64,000 bases of DNA from an uncultured Opitutia bacterium (GTDB taxonomy: Bacteria > Verrucomicrobiota > Verrucomicrobiia > Opitutales > Opitutaceae): NCBI GenBank assembly GCA_903862955.1, contig CAIPAH010000024.1, forward strand, positions 1-64,000. Reading direction: 5' to 3'. The notes below the pieces were generated by a model, which searched no databases, had not been told where the DNA came from, and saw nothing but the letters and a program-made list of their open reading frames with translations. The translations under genes were made by a program, and so were the position numbers. Positions 45,029 to 55,831 of this stretch are shown in pieces (position 1 is the first letter of the stretch; every line of letters begins with the position of its first letter).

Positions 45029-46054
45029 ATGGCCTCAACGCTCTTCACTCAAAACATCATCGCCTGCATCTGGGATTTCGACAAGACTCTTATCCCGGGC
45101 TACATGCAGGCCCCCGTGTTCCGGCGCTACGGCGTCGACGAGGCGAATTTCTGGGCGGAGACCAACAAGCTGGTCGAAACGTATCGCAAGCGCGGCTACC
45201 ACCTCTCGCCGGAGATCAGTTACCTCAACCACCTGCTGACCTACGTCCTGGCCGGCCCGATGCGCGGCCTGAACAACAAGATCCTGCAGGAGTGCGGCGC
45301 CGAGATCGCGTTCTACCCGGGCCTGCCCCACTTCTTCGACCGCGCCAAGGGCTTCGTCCGCGAGAAGGCCGAATATGTGAAGCACGAGATCACGCTCGAG
45401 CACTACATCGTCAGCACCGGCATCGCCGCCATGGTCCGCGGCAGCGCCATCGCCGAGCACGTTGACGGCATCTGGGCCTGCGAATTCATTGAGAACCCCC
45501 TCCAGCCGGGCTTCCTCAAGCAAAACGAGCTCAGCATCAGCGCCGAGGCCGAGATCGCGCAGATCGGGCTCGTCATCGACAACACGACCAAGACGCGCGC
45601 CATCTTCGAGATCAACAAGGGCACCAACAAGAACCCGGCGATCGACGTGAACGCGATGATGGCCGCGGGTGACCGGCGCATCCCGTTCCAGAACATGATC
45701 TATATCGCGGACGGCCCGAGCGACGTGCCGAGCTTCTCCGTCGTCAAGGGCGCCGGCGGCCGCGCCTTCGGCGTCTACAATCCGGACGATCCCGCCGAGT
45801 TCGCCCAGAATGACCGGCTCCGCCAAACGGGGCGCATCGATCACTACGGCCCCGCCGATTACACCGACACGAGCAACACCACGCAGTGGCTGCGCATGCA
45901 CATCCACCAGATGTGCGATCGCATCGTCGCCGACCGCGAGGCTTCCGTGGCGCTCAAGGCCGCGCGTCCGCCCCGCCACCTGACTGCGACACCCGAGGAA
46001 GAGGCTGCCAAGCTCGCCGCCAAGGCGCCGAAACAGGCGTCGTTCCTCGAGTGA
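45029..46054 (+). CDS. HAD-superfamily hydrolase
   Basis: A 341-residue cytoplasmic HAD phosphatase-like protein. The nucleophile motif is WDFDKTL (DxDxT). A helical cap follows, with motif II-like IVSTGIAAMVRGS, the motif III region lysine in NKGTNKN, and motif IV IYIADGPSDVPSFSVVKGAGG with the metal-binding acids. The C-terminus is a charged Ala-rich helix. The substrate is unknown. The motif IADGPSDVP is like that of the phosphoserine-phosphatase-type HAD group. Confidence 0.88.
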   Translation: MASTLFTQNIIACIWDFDKTLIPGYMQAPVFRRYGVDEANFWAETNKLVETYRKRGYHLSPEISYLNHLLTYVLAGPMRGLNNKILQECGAEIAFYPGLPHFFDRAKGFVREKAEYVKHEITLEHYIVSTGIAAMVRGSAIAEHVDGIWACEFIENPLQPGFLKQNELSISAEAEIAQIGLVIDNTTKTRAIFEINKGTNKNPAIDVNAMMAAGDRRIPFQNMIYIADGPSDVPSFSVVKGAGGRAFGVYNPDDPAEFAQNDRLRQTGRIDHYGPADYTDTSNTTQWLRMHIHQMCDRIVADREASVALKAARPPRHLTATPEEEAAKLAAKAPKQASFLE

Positions 46055-46139
46055 TCGTCCGGAGGCGGGCCGTGCGCTCCGCGCGCGGCAACTGAGCCAG
46101 GGGTGCGATTGCCGCGCGCAGAGCGCATGGCCCACCTCG

Positions 46140-46631
46140 TCACCGGTTGCTCGCCACCTGCGTGTGGTGCAGGCTCTCGGCGATGTTTGTCACGCGCTCG
46201 GCGTAGTCCCGCGTCGCCGCCCGCACCGAGCCGCGCACCGCGGCGGACAGGCCGGCGTTCCACGCGAGGGCGATGTTGTAGGGGCTGGGCGCGAGCCCAT
46301 GCTGCACGAGACCCTGCTTCAGCCATTCGTAATGCCGGATCGCCACGTCATCGGACACGGGACGCTCCACGGCCCGCGCAAAGGGCAGCGTCGTATACTT
46401 GTGCCAGGTCGCTTCGCGGAACTGGTAGGCGCCCAATTCGCCGCACGGGCCGGGCAGCGCGGAGTCGCGGGGATTTTCGATCCAATGGATGGCCTCAAGG
46501 GTTTCCCAACGTTCGGACGCGCGCAGGGCGGGCGAAGCCAGGAGACTCAACGCGATCACGGCCCCGGCGAGGAGCAGTCCGCGGCAGGATGAGAAACTCT
46601 GGTGGGAGGTGGTTGTGTTCACGCCCGCCAA
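46140..46631 (-). CDS. Exported lysozyme-like / transglycosylase-like protein
   Basis: A 163-residue protein with a signal peptide (GLLLAGAVIALSLLASPALRAS). The mature part resembles the lysozyme-like SLT fold: an early Glu-containing helix (LEAIHWIENPRDSALPGPCGELGAYQF), HYEWLKQGLVQHG and SPYNIALAWNAGLSAAVRGSVRAATRDYAERV. Similar proteins in Opitutaceae are annotated as hypothetical, so activity is unproven, although the E-N and ALAWNAG pattern fits a peptidoglycan-binding fold. Confidence 0.65.
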   Translation of the reverse strand: MAGVNTTTSHQSFSSCRGLLLAGAVIALSLLASPALRASERWETLEAIHWIENPRDSALPGPCGELGAYQFREATWHKYTTLPFARAVERPVSDDVAIRHYEWLKQGLVQHGLAPSPYNIALAWNAGLSAAVRGSVRAATRDYAERVTNIAESLHHTQVASNR

Positions 46632-46715
46632 GACCGAAGCCCCCCGCCACTGTTCATCCCGCGGGAAAACTAATCCGCCGATTTAACGGGAACCCTGGGT
46701 GGGTTGCAAAACGCA

Positions 46716-49436
<2,721 letters not shown>

Positions 49437-49497
49437 GGGATGCGGACAGCCGCCAAGCAAAAGCGTGCCGTCGCCCGGCGCGAGCTTTTGCTCCAGC

Positions 49498-50229
49498 TCA
49501 GAGCAGCTGCTTGATCGCGCCAAGGCCGCCTTCGCTCACCAGCGTGAAGTGATAGGTCGAGTCCGACCACGAGGCACACCCGAGCTGCGCGAGCTGCTTG
49601 AACACTGCCGGCGCGCTGGTCGGCAGCGCCGGGAAATCCTCGCACCGCGCGATGTAGCAGTGGAACCACGTCCCGTTCCGCTGGAAGCAAAGCTCCAGCA
49701 CGTCGTGGCCCGCAAAGCTCAGCGTCCGGCAGCCCGTGGCGCGCAGCGCCGCAAAATCGACCGGCAACCCCGCCGCCATGTGCGTTGAGGGTTGGCTCAG
49801 CAGCACCTGCAGCGCGCCCGCCGGAGCCCCGTGGCCGCCATGCTTGCCATGCTCGGTGTCTTCCATCGCGAAGTTCGCAAACCGCGTCGTCGCCGCTGCC
49901 GCGCGGTTCGGCCACAGCGCCACCCCCGCCGTCAGCAGCACCGCCACGCTCGCCGCGAGCGCCAGCCACATCGGCAAACGCCGCGCCACCCTCGGCGCCC
50001 GGCTCGCCCGCGCCCCCGCCAGGATGGCTTCGCGCAGCCCCGCCGGCGGGGCCACTTCCCGCAGCCGCGCCGCGATGGCGGCGTCATGCGCCTGTGCGCG
50101 GGCCAGCCAGGCGCCCAGCGCCGGGTCGCTCTTCGCCTGCGCCAGGGCGGCCCCGAACGCCGCGTCCCCGGCATCACTGCCGTTCGCGCGGTAGGCCCCC
50201 AGGATGAATTTCGCCTCGTTGTTGCTCAT
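49498..50229 (-). CDS. Membrane anti-sigma-factor-like protein
   Basis: A 243-residue protein encoded right after an ECF sigma factor and overlapping its stop. Residues 1-80 form an N-terminal cytoplasmic helical domain, a transmembrane segment follows at about 86-108 (LPMWLALAASVAVLLTAGVAL), and the remainder is periplasmic. A His-rich HGKHGGHG linker lies at about 127-134. The periplasmic part has Cys residues in GCRTLSF, ELCFQRN, HCYIARCED and GCASW. The classical zinc HX3CX2C motif of ZAS anti-sigma factors is absent from the N-terminus, so the assignment rests mainly on gene order and topology. The His/Cys content suggests a metal or redox signal (inference). Confidence 0.7.
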   Translation of the reverse strand: MSNNEAKFILGAYRANGSDAGDAAFGAALAQAKSDPALGAWLARAQAHDAAIAARLREVAPPAGLREAILAGARASRAPRVARRLPMWLALAASVAVLLTAGVALWPNRAAAATTRFANFAMEDTEHGKHGGHGAPAGALQVLLSQPSTHMAAGLPVDFAALRATGCRTLSFAGHDVLELCFQRNGTWFHCYIARCEDFPALPTSAPAVFKQLAQLGCASWSDSTYHFTLVSEGGLGAIKQLL

Positions 50230-50780
50230 GATTGCTTCCTCCCCGCGGCGCCCGTGAAGGGCACCACCTTGGCTTTCGCCGCCGTTTCCTCCTGCGCCAA
50301 CGCGGCGCGGAGCTGCGCCTTGCCCCGCGACAGCCGCGACATGACCGTGCCGATCGGCACCTCGAGCGTCTCGGCAATTTCCACGTAGGACAGGTCCTCG
50401 AGATAAAACAGCGTCAGCGGCGCGCGAAAAACCTCGTCCACCGTCTGCAGCGCCGCGACCACCGACGCGGCATCCATCCGCGTCGCCCGGTCCACATCCT
50501 CCGCCGCCACGTCCGCCTCGCCCGGCGGCAGGTCCTCCAGCGACGTCGCCCGCGCCTCACGCCGGCGGCCATGCAAAAACTCGCGATACAGCGTGGTGAA
50601 GAGCCAGGATTTCGCCTTCGATGCCTCGCGCAGTCCATGGCCCTTCGTGGCCCAGATGAAGAAAGTCTGCTGCACGAGGTCCCCCGCATCAGCCGGGCGC
50701 TTGGCCAGGCTGAGCGCAAAACGGTAGAGCGCCGCATAATGCGCGTCGACCAGTTGCGTGAAGACTTCGGAGCTCATCAT
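50226..50780 (-). CDS. ECF-type RNA polymerase sigma factor
   Basis: A 184-residue sigma-70 family ECF factor. The sigma-2 domain (about 8-75) contains YALYRFALSLAKRPADAGDLVQQTFFIWATKG-like residues, and the sigma-4 domain (about 110-165) contains LTLFYLEDLSYVEIAETLEVPIGTVMSRLSRGKAQLR. It directs polymerase to its own regulon and is probably held by the downstream membrane protein, with which it overlaps by 4 bp. Its start lies 54 bp from that of the divergent SNF2 helicase. Confidence 0.93.
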   Translation of the reverse strand: MMSSEVFTQLVDAHYAALYRFALSLAKRPADAGDLVQQTFFIWATKGHGLREASKAKSWLFTTLYREFLHGRRREARATSLEDLPPGEADVAAEDVDRATRMDAASVVAALQTVDEVFRAPLTLFYLEDLSYVEIAETLEVPIGTVMSRLSRGKAQLRAALAQEETAAKAKVVPFTGAAGRKQS

Positions 50781-50834
50781 GTTTCAGAGTTGCGTCGGGC
50801 CGGGTTTATTCCCGGAAACTTCCCGCTCCGCAAC

Positions 50835-53243
50835 ATGCTTCGCCTGCTCCTGCCCCCCAATCTGGCCGCCGCCGCCCCGCGCGACGCCATCGCAGTGAAG
50901 GTCGAGCTCAACCCCGCCGTCCCGCCGACGCCCGATCTGCTCCCCGCGCTGGCCCTGCTCCAGCGCTGGTGCGGCACGCCCACCCCACCCGCCTTCCTGC
51001 AGCTCACCCGCGCCCAGTTGCGCGAACTCATCACCGCGCTGCACCGCCAGCCGGTCTTCTTCGCCCTCAACGCTCCCGGCACGTCTTTGCTCTGGCTGGG
51101 CCCCCTCCTGATCGGTGTCTCGGAACATCTCCGCGAGTCCGCGGCGGCCACGGCCCCCGCGCCTGCAACGCCGCCCACGTCTATCCGGCCACGCCCGGCC
51201 GCTACGTCGGCCGCCACGCCCATGACGGTCGACGGCACCGAGCACTTTCTCGCCATCACGCTGCCTTCGCGGGAACACCCGGCCTACACTCCCGCGCTCG
51301 AACTCCTCAAGGCCCACGGCTTCATCCTCGAGCCATCCAACCGCAAGTGGTGGCTCCGTGACCGCCACAAGACCCTCAATTTCCTCGCCGCCCACGCCGC
51401 ACGCCTGCGCGACGGTCTCGACGCGCAGTTCACGTCCAGCTTTGAGAAGGCCACGGCCCATCTCCGGCCCGCGGAACTCACCTGCACCGCCACCGCCGAG
51501 GGCGATGGGTTCGCGGTGACGCTCGGTGTCCAGGCGGGCACCGCCGACGACGCCGCGATCCGCACCGCCGTCGCCTCCAACCGCGGCTATGTCGAGAGCG
51601 AGGGCCAGATTTTCCTGCTCGATGCCGCGCGCTTGAAACAACTCGCCGATGCCCAACGCGCCCTCGCCGGCGAGCCGGGCGCCACCCTCGCCACGCGCCG
51701 CACCCAGCGCGTGAGCGCCGCCCACACCGCCGAGACGGAGGAAATTCTCGAGGCGCTCGTTCCCGGGTTCCAACCTCCCGCCGCCTGGCGCGAGCGCAGC
51801 GAGGCGTTGCGCCGCATCTCAACCCTCAGCGCCGCACCTCTTCCCGCCGCGCTCGAGAGCCAGCTCCGCCCCTACCAGCGCCTCGGCACCGCCTGGCTCT
51901 GGCACCTCCACCGGCACCAGCTGGGCGGAATTCTCGCCGACGAAATGGGCCTCGGCAAAACCCTCCAGGCGCTGGCGCTGCTGAGTGCGCTCCAAGAGCA
52001 GGCGCTCAACTCCACCCGCGTCTCGCTGGTGGTCTGCCCGGCTTCGCTCGTGGAGAACTGGCGACGCGAGTCGGCGCGGTTTGCGCCGCAACTGCGCGTG
52101 TTCGTGCATCACGGCGCCTCCCGCCTCACCGCGCCGGCCGACGCCGCGGCCTTCGACCTCGTCATCACGTCCTACGGCACCCTCGCCCGCGACCGCGAGC
52201 TGCTGGGTGGCGTCGACTTCACCTGCGTCATCGCCGACGAGGCGCAGCACATCAAAAACCGCCGCTCGCAAAACGCCACGGCGCTCCGCTCGTTGCGCGC
52301 CACCAGCCGGTTCCTGCTCACCGGCACGCCGCTCGAAAACTCGCTCGACGATCTTCGCTCGCTCTTCGAGTTCCTGCTCCCCGGTTACCTCGAGCGCGTC
52401 CCGACGGGCTTGCGCGGCGACGAACGCGTGTGGTTTGACCAGCGGCTCCGCGCCCAGGCCGCACCCTACATTCTCCGCCGCACCAAGGCCGCCGTCGCCC
52501 CCGAGCTGCCCCCGAAGCTCGAACAGGTGATCTGGTGCGAGCCCACGGTCGCGCAGACCGCGCGCTACCGGGCGCAACAGCAGGCGGGCGAACGCGAATT
52601 GCTCGCCATGGCCGCCGACGGCGCGGCCGAGTCCCGCCTGCAGTTCGCCGCGCTGACGCAGCTGCTGCGGCTGCGCCAGATCTGCTGCGACCCGCGGCTC
52701 GTTGCGCCCGACGCTCCCGCCGACGACTCCGCCAAGCTCGAGGCGTTCCGCGAGCTGCTGGCCGAGTCCATCGACGACGGCCACCGCATGCTCGTGTTCT
52801 CGCAGTTCACGTCGCTGCTCGCGCTGCTCGGCGCCGAGCTCGACGCCGCCGGCACCGCCTACTGCTACCTCGACGGCTCGATGCCCGTCCGCGCCCGCCA
52901 AGCCGAAGTGGACCGCTTCCAAAACTCTCCTGATGTGCCGGTGTTCCTCATCTCGCTCAAGGCCGGCGGCACTGGTCTCAACCTCACGGGCGCGGACGTC
53001 GTCGTTCACTTCGATCCGTGGTGGAACCCCGCCGCCGAGGCCCAGGCCACGGACCGCGCCCACCGCATCGGCCAGACGCGCCTCGTGACCAGCTACAAGC
53101 TCATCGCCGCCGGCACGGTCGAGGAAAAGGTCCTCGCCCTCCAGGACACCAAGCGCGCGCTTCTCGCCGACGTATTCGAGGCCAGCGATGCCGCCGCGGC
53201 CAAACTCTCCCTCGGCGAGCTGAAAACGCTGCTGTCCTCCTAA
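50835..53243 (+). CDS. SNF2/RapA-type DEAD-box helicase-like ATPase
   Basis: An 802-residue protein. An N-terminal region of about 300 residues has no clear domain. It is followed by a complete SNF2 ATPase with motif I GILADEMGLGKTLQALALL, motif Ia VVCPASLVENW, motif II DEAQHIKN (DEAQ box), motif III LTGTPLENSL, motif IV region VFSQFTSLLALLG, motif V LISLKAGGTGLNLTGAD and motif VI QATDRAHRIGQ. Bacterial SNF2 proteins act on DNA-protein complexes or RNA polymerase recycling. It is a chromosomal single gene, and I see no partner such as a methyltransferase or defence gene next to it. I start it at the ATG at 50835. Confidence 0.93.
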   Translation: MLRLLLPPNLAAAAPRDAIAVKVELNPAVPPTPDLLPALALLQRWCGTPTPPAFLQLTRAQLRELITALHRQPVFFALNAPGTSLLWLGPLLIGVSEHLRESAAATAPAPATPPTSIRPRPAATSAATPMTVDGTEHFLAITLPSREHPAYTPALELLKAHGFILEPSNRKWWLRDRHKTLNFLAAHAARLRDGLDAQFTSSFEKATAHLRPAELTCTATAEGDGFAVTLGVQAGTADDAAIRTAVASNRGYVESEGQIFLLDAARLKQLADAQRALAGEPGATLATRRTQRVSAAHTAETEEILEALVPGFQPPAAWRERSEALRRISTLSAAPLPAALESQLRPYQRLGTAWLWHLHRHQLGGILADEMGLGKTLQALALLSALQEQALNSTRVSLVVCPASLVENWRRESARFAPQLRVFVHHGASRLTAPADAAAFDLVITSYGTLARDRELLGGVDFTCVIADEAQHIKNRRSQNATALRSLRATSRFLLTGTPLENSLDDLRSLFEFLLPGYLERVPTGLRGDERVWFDQRLRAQAAPYILRRTKAAVAPELPPKLEQVIWCEPTVAQTARYRAQQQAGERELLAMAADGAAESRLQFAALTQLLRLRQICCDPRLVAPDAPADDSAKLEAFRELLAESIDDGHRMLVFSQFTSLLALLGAELDAAGTAYCYLDGSMPVRARQAEVDRFQNSPDVPVFLISLKAGGTGLNLTGADVVVHFDPWWNPAAEAQATDRAHRIGQTRLVTSYKLIAAGTVEEKVLALQDTKRALLADVFEASDAAAAKLSLGELKTLLSS

Positions 53244-53305
53244 TTTTCGCGTTATCAAGAATTGGGATCGCCCGCGGGCCGGCCCGCCGGCAAGTTCACG
53301 TCCCG

Positions 53306-54148
53306 ATGACCGTACCCCGCCTGCTGCCCGTCATCGTGGCTTGCGCCCTGCCTTGGACTGCGAGCCGTGGAGCCGGCGAGGCGCCGTCGCCACTTCACGC
53401 CGGTTGGCAGGACCTCGCACTCGTCAATGCTAGCGATGCCCAGGTCGTTTTCGCCACGGCTCAGGAAACCAACCCCGCCGGCCGCGAGGCCCGCCTCGGC
53501 GCCGCCCTCACGCTGCTCCAGTTGCGGTCGCGCACACCCGGCCACGTTGCCGACGCAGCCGAGCTGCTCGAGAACCTGCGCCAGGAAAATCCCAACGACG
53601 ACATCGGCATCGGCGCCGCCTACTACCTCGCGCGGATCCAGCAGCTCCACAGCTTCAACCCCGACCGCACCGCGGCGGTCGCCAGTTATCGCGCGCTGAT
53701 CGCGGCCCACCCCGGCCACCCGTATGCCCAGCTCGCCGCACCCAAGCTTGCGCTGCTCCTGCTCTACGACGACGTGCCCCCCGACGAGTGGGAGAAACGC
53801 GTGGCCGAGATCGAGGCCCTCATTCCCCAACTGACCGCACCGGAGGCGGTACGTGACACCCGGCTCACGCTCGGCACGGCTCTCATCCGGCTGCGGCATG
53901 ACCATGTGCGGGCGTATCCGCTCTTCGCGGCCTGCCTCGACTCCGGCTCCGTCACCCGGATGCCCCGCCTCAACACCGTCCTCGTCCAGGCAGCGGAATC
54001 CGCGGAACGACTGGGCAAGCGCTCCGAAGCCGCTGGCTACTACGCCGAGTTTCTCCGCGTGTTTCCGAATGACTCCAAGTCCGACGAGATCCGCCGCCGC
54101 CTCGCCACCCTGCCCGTGCCGAAGCCGGCCAACGCGGCCCGCCCATGA
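53306..54148 (+). CDS. Exported TPR-like protein
   Basis: A 280-residue protein with an N-terminal signal peptide (LLPVIVACALPWTASRGAGEA) and helical repeats of TPR type (AAELLENLRQENPNDDIGIGAAYYLARIQQLHSF, ASYRALIAAHPGHPYAQLAAPK, AAGYYAEFLRVFPNDSKSDEIRRRL). Its stop overlaps the ATG of the next gene (ATGA at 54145), so the two are translationally coupled. It may serve the periplasmic binding protein that follows. The earlier part of the open frame belongs to the end of the helicase. Confidence 0.75.
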   Translation: MTVPRLLPVIVACALPWTASRGAGEAPSPLHAGWQDLALVNASDAQVVFATAQETNPAGREARLGAALTLLQLRSRTPGHVADAAELLENLRQENPNDDIGIGAAYYLARIQQLHSFNPDRTAAVASYRALIAAHPGHPYAQLAAPKLALLLLYDDVPPDEWEKRVAEIEALIPQLTAPEAVRDTRLTLGTALIRLRHDHVRAYPLFAACLDSGSVTRMPRLNTVLVQAAESAERLGKRSEAAGYYAEFLRVFPNDSKSDEIRRRLATLPVPKPANAARP

Positions 54149-55773
54149 TCCGCTCTCCCCGCTATCGCCGTCTCGGTTTCACCCTGCTCGCGGTGGCCTT
54201 CGCCTTGGCCGCGTGGCGGGTGCTCACCCACAGCGGCCGCGAGAATGATCCTCGCCACGTCACGCTGCGTCTCGCGCACTGGCAACTCGAGGGCGGGATT
54301 CGCGAGGCGTTCGACGCCATCGCGCATGACTACGAGGCGCTGCACCCGGACGTCCACGTCGAGCAGATCCCCGTCCCCGTCGGCATCTACACGAGCTGGG
54401 GCACGTCGCAGATCATCGGTGGCGCCGCGCCGGACCTGGTCGAGATCAAGGGCGGAATGGGCGGGCCGGAGATCTGGAGCTATTTCCTGCCCATCACCGA
54501 GGAGGTTTCCCGGCCCAATCCGTATAACGCCGGCACGCCGCTTGCGAATGTGGCGTGGCGCAACACCTACGCCGACGGCATGGACAACGCCTACAACGGC
54601 GGGATGTTCGAGACCTACGGGGCGTCGGTTTTCGCCTCGACCATCCGGATTTTCTACAACGTGAAGTTGATGCGCGAGGTCACCGGCCGGGCCGAGCCGC
54701 CGCATTCGTTCGAAGAGCTGATGGCGCTATGCCAGAAGGTGCGCGACCACGCCGACCGCACCGGCCGGCCGCTGCTGCCCATCGTGTGTTCCTACGGCAC
54801 GATGATGATGGATGACCTGTTCCGCAGCCAGCTGCAGCGGTTGGCGAGCGAGGTAAATCCGGGCGTGCGTTTCCCCGCGGGCCCGACGGACACGACGGAT
54901 CTTTTTCTCAGTTACCTCAACCACCAGTGGACGCTCGACCATCCCGGCTTCCACGGCGGCGCCGAACTGATGCGCCGCGTCGGCCGCGAGATGCCGCCGG
55001 GCTTCATGCAGCTGAATCGCGAGCAGGCGCTGTTCTATTTCGCCCAGAGCCGCGCGTTGATGTTCATGGCGTTCAGCTCCGATGCCACCGGCATCATCCG
55101 CCAGGCGAATTTTCCCGTGCGCGCGTTCCGCAATCCCACGCCGGGACCCGGCACGCCGGAATTTGGCGCCAACCTGCTCGGGCCCAACTCGGAGGGCGCG
55201 CTCTTCACCTACGGGCTGCTCGGCATCCCGCGGTCGTCGCCTCACCCCGCGGCCGCGCTCGATTTTCTGCGCTTCCTCACCAGCCAGCCCGAGGACCGGA
55301 AATTCGCGCGCCTCAGCGGCTCGCTGCCCGTGATCGTCGGCATCGAGCCAGAGGGATTCGCCAAGGACCTCGCCCCCGACAGCCACGGGTTCCCGCCCGG
55401 GCCCACCCTCACGCTCGGCGAGACCGGCCGCGTGGTTTCCAACCAGCTCCACCTGCTCTTCGGTCCCGACGGCAGCAGCGCGGCCTTCCTCGCCGCGCTG
55501 AGCCCGCTGCTGCCCGACAGCATGCGGACCGACCTCACGAACGGCCTGAATGGGGCGCGACGCAGCGCCGCGTTGAACGACATCACGATCGAGGCCACGC
55601 GCCAGCTGCTGCGCGAAGGGACTCCCTCCGCCACCCTCCGGCGCAAATACCAGGGTCTCGTCGAAACCCAGAACGAACAGGAGGCCAATGCCTACTACAT
55701 CGAGCTGCGCCTGGCGCAGTCGACCAAACCCCAGATGTATGCCGACAAGCCTGACTCGACCGCCTCGCGATAA
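54145..55773 (+). CDS. Extracellular sugar-binding protein (ABC type), orphan
   Basis: A 542-residue solute-binding protein of the bacterial extracellular family 1. An uncleaved or cleaved N-terminal transmembrane/signal segment (YRRLGFTLLAVAFALAAWRVL) is followed by VTLRLAHWQLEGGIREAFDAIAHDYEALHPDVHVEQIPV, PDLVEIKGG, and LPVIVGIEPEGFA. No lipobox Cys is seen. The C-terminal 100 residues (after about 440) go beyond the usual length. No permease or ATPase gene is near, so it is an orphan binding protein or part of a transporter encoded elsewhere. It is coupled to the TPR gene upstream, and a heparinase-family gene follows on the same strand. Confidence 0.88.
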   Translation: MIRSPRYRRLGFTLLAVAFALAAWRVLTHSGRENDPRHVTLRLAHWQLEGGIREAFDAIAHDYEALHPDVHVEQIPVPVGIYTSWGTSQIIGGAAPDLVEIKGGMGGPEIWSYFLPITEEVSRPNPYNAGTPLANVAWRNTYADGMDNAYNGGMFETYGASVFASTIRIFYNVKLMREVTGRAEPPHSFEELMALCQKVRDHADRTGRPLLPIVCSYGTMMMDDLFRSQLQRLASEVNPGVRFPAGPTDTTDLFLSYLNHQWTLDHPGFHGGAELMRRVGREMPPGFMQLNREQALFYFAQSRALMFMAFSSDATGIIRQANFPVRAFRNPTPGPGTPEFGANLLGPNSEGALFTYGLLGIPRSSPHPAAALDFLRFLTSQPEDRKFARLSGSLPVIVGIEPEGFAKDLAPDSHGFPPGPTLTLGETGRVVSNQLHLLFGPDGSSAAFLAALSPLLPDSMRTDLTNGLNGARRSAALNDITIEATRQLLREGTPSATLRRKYQGLVETQNEQEANAYYIELRLAQSTKPQMYADKPDSTASR

Positions 55774-55831
55774 ATAACCCAAGATTCAGCGGCTGGAAGC
55801 CGCGCCACTTTTTAGCCAGCCAACACGCCCC

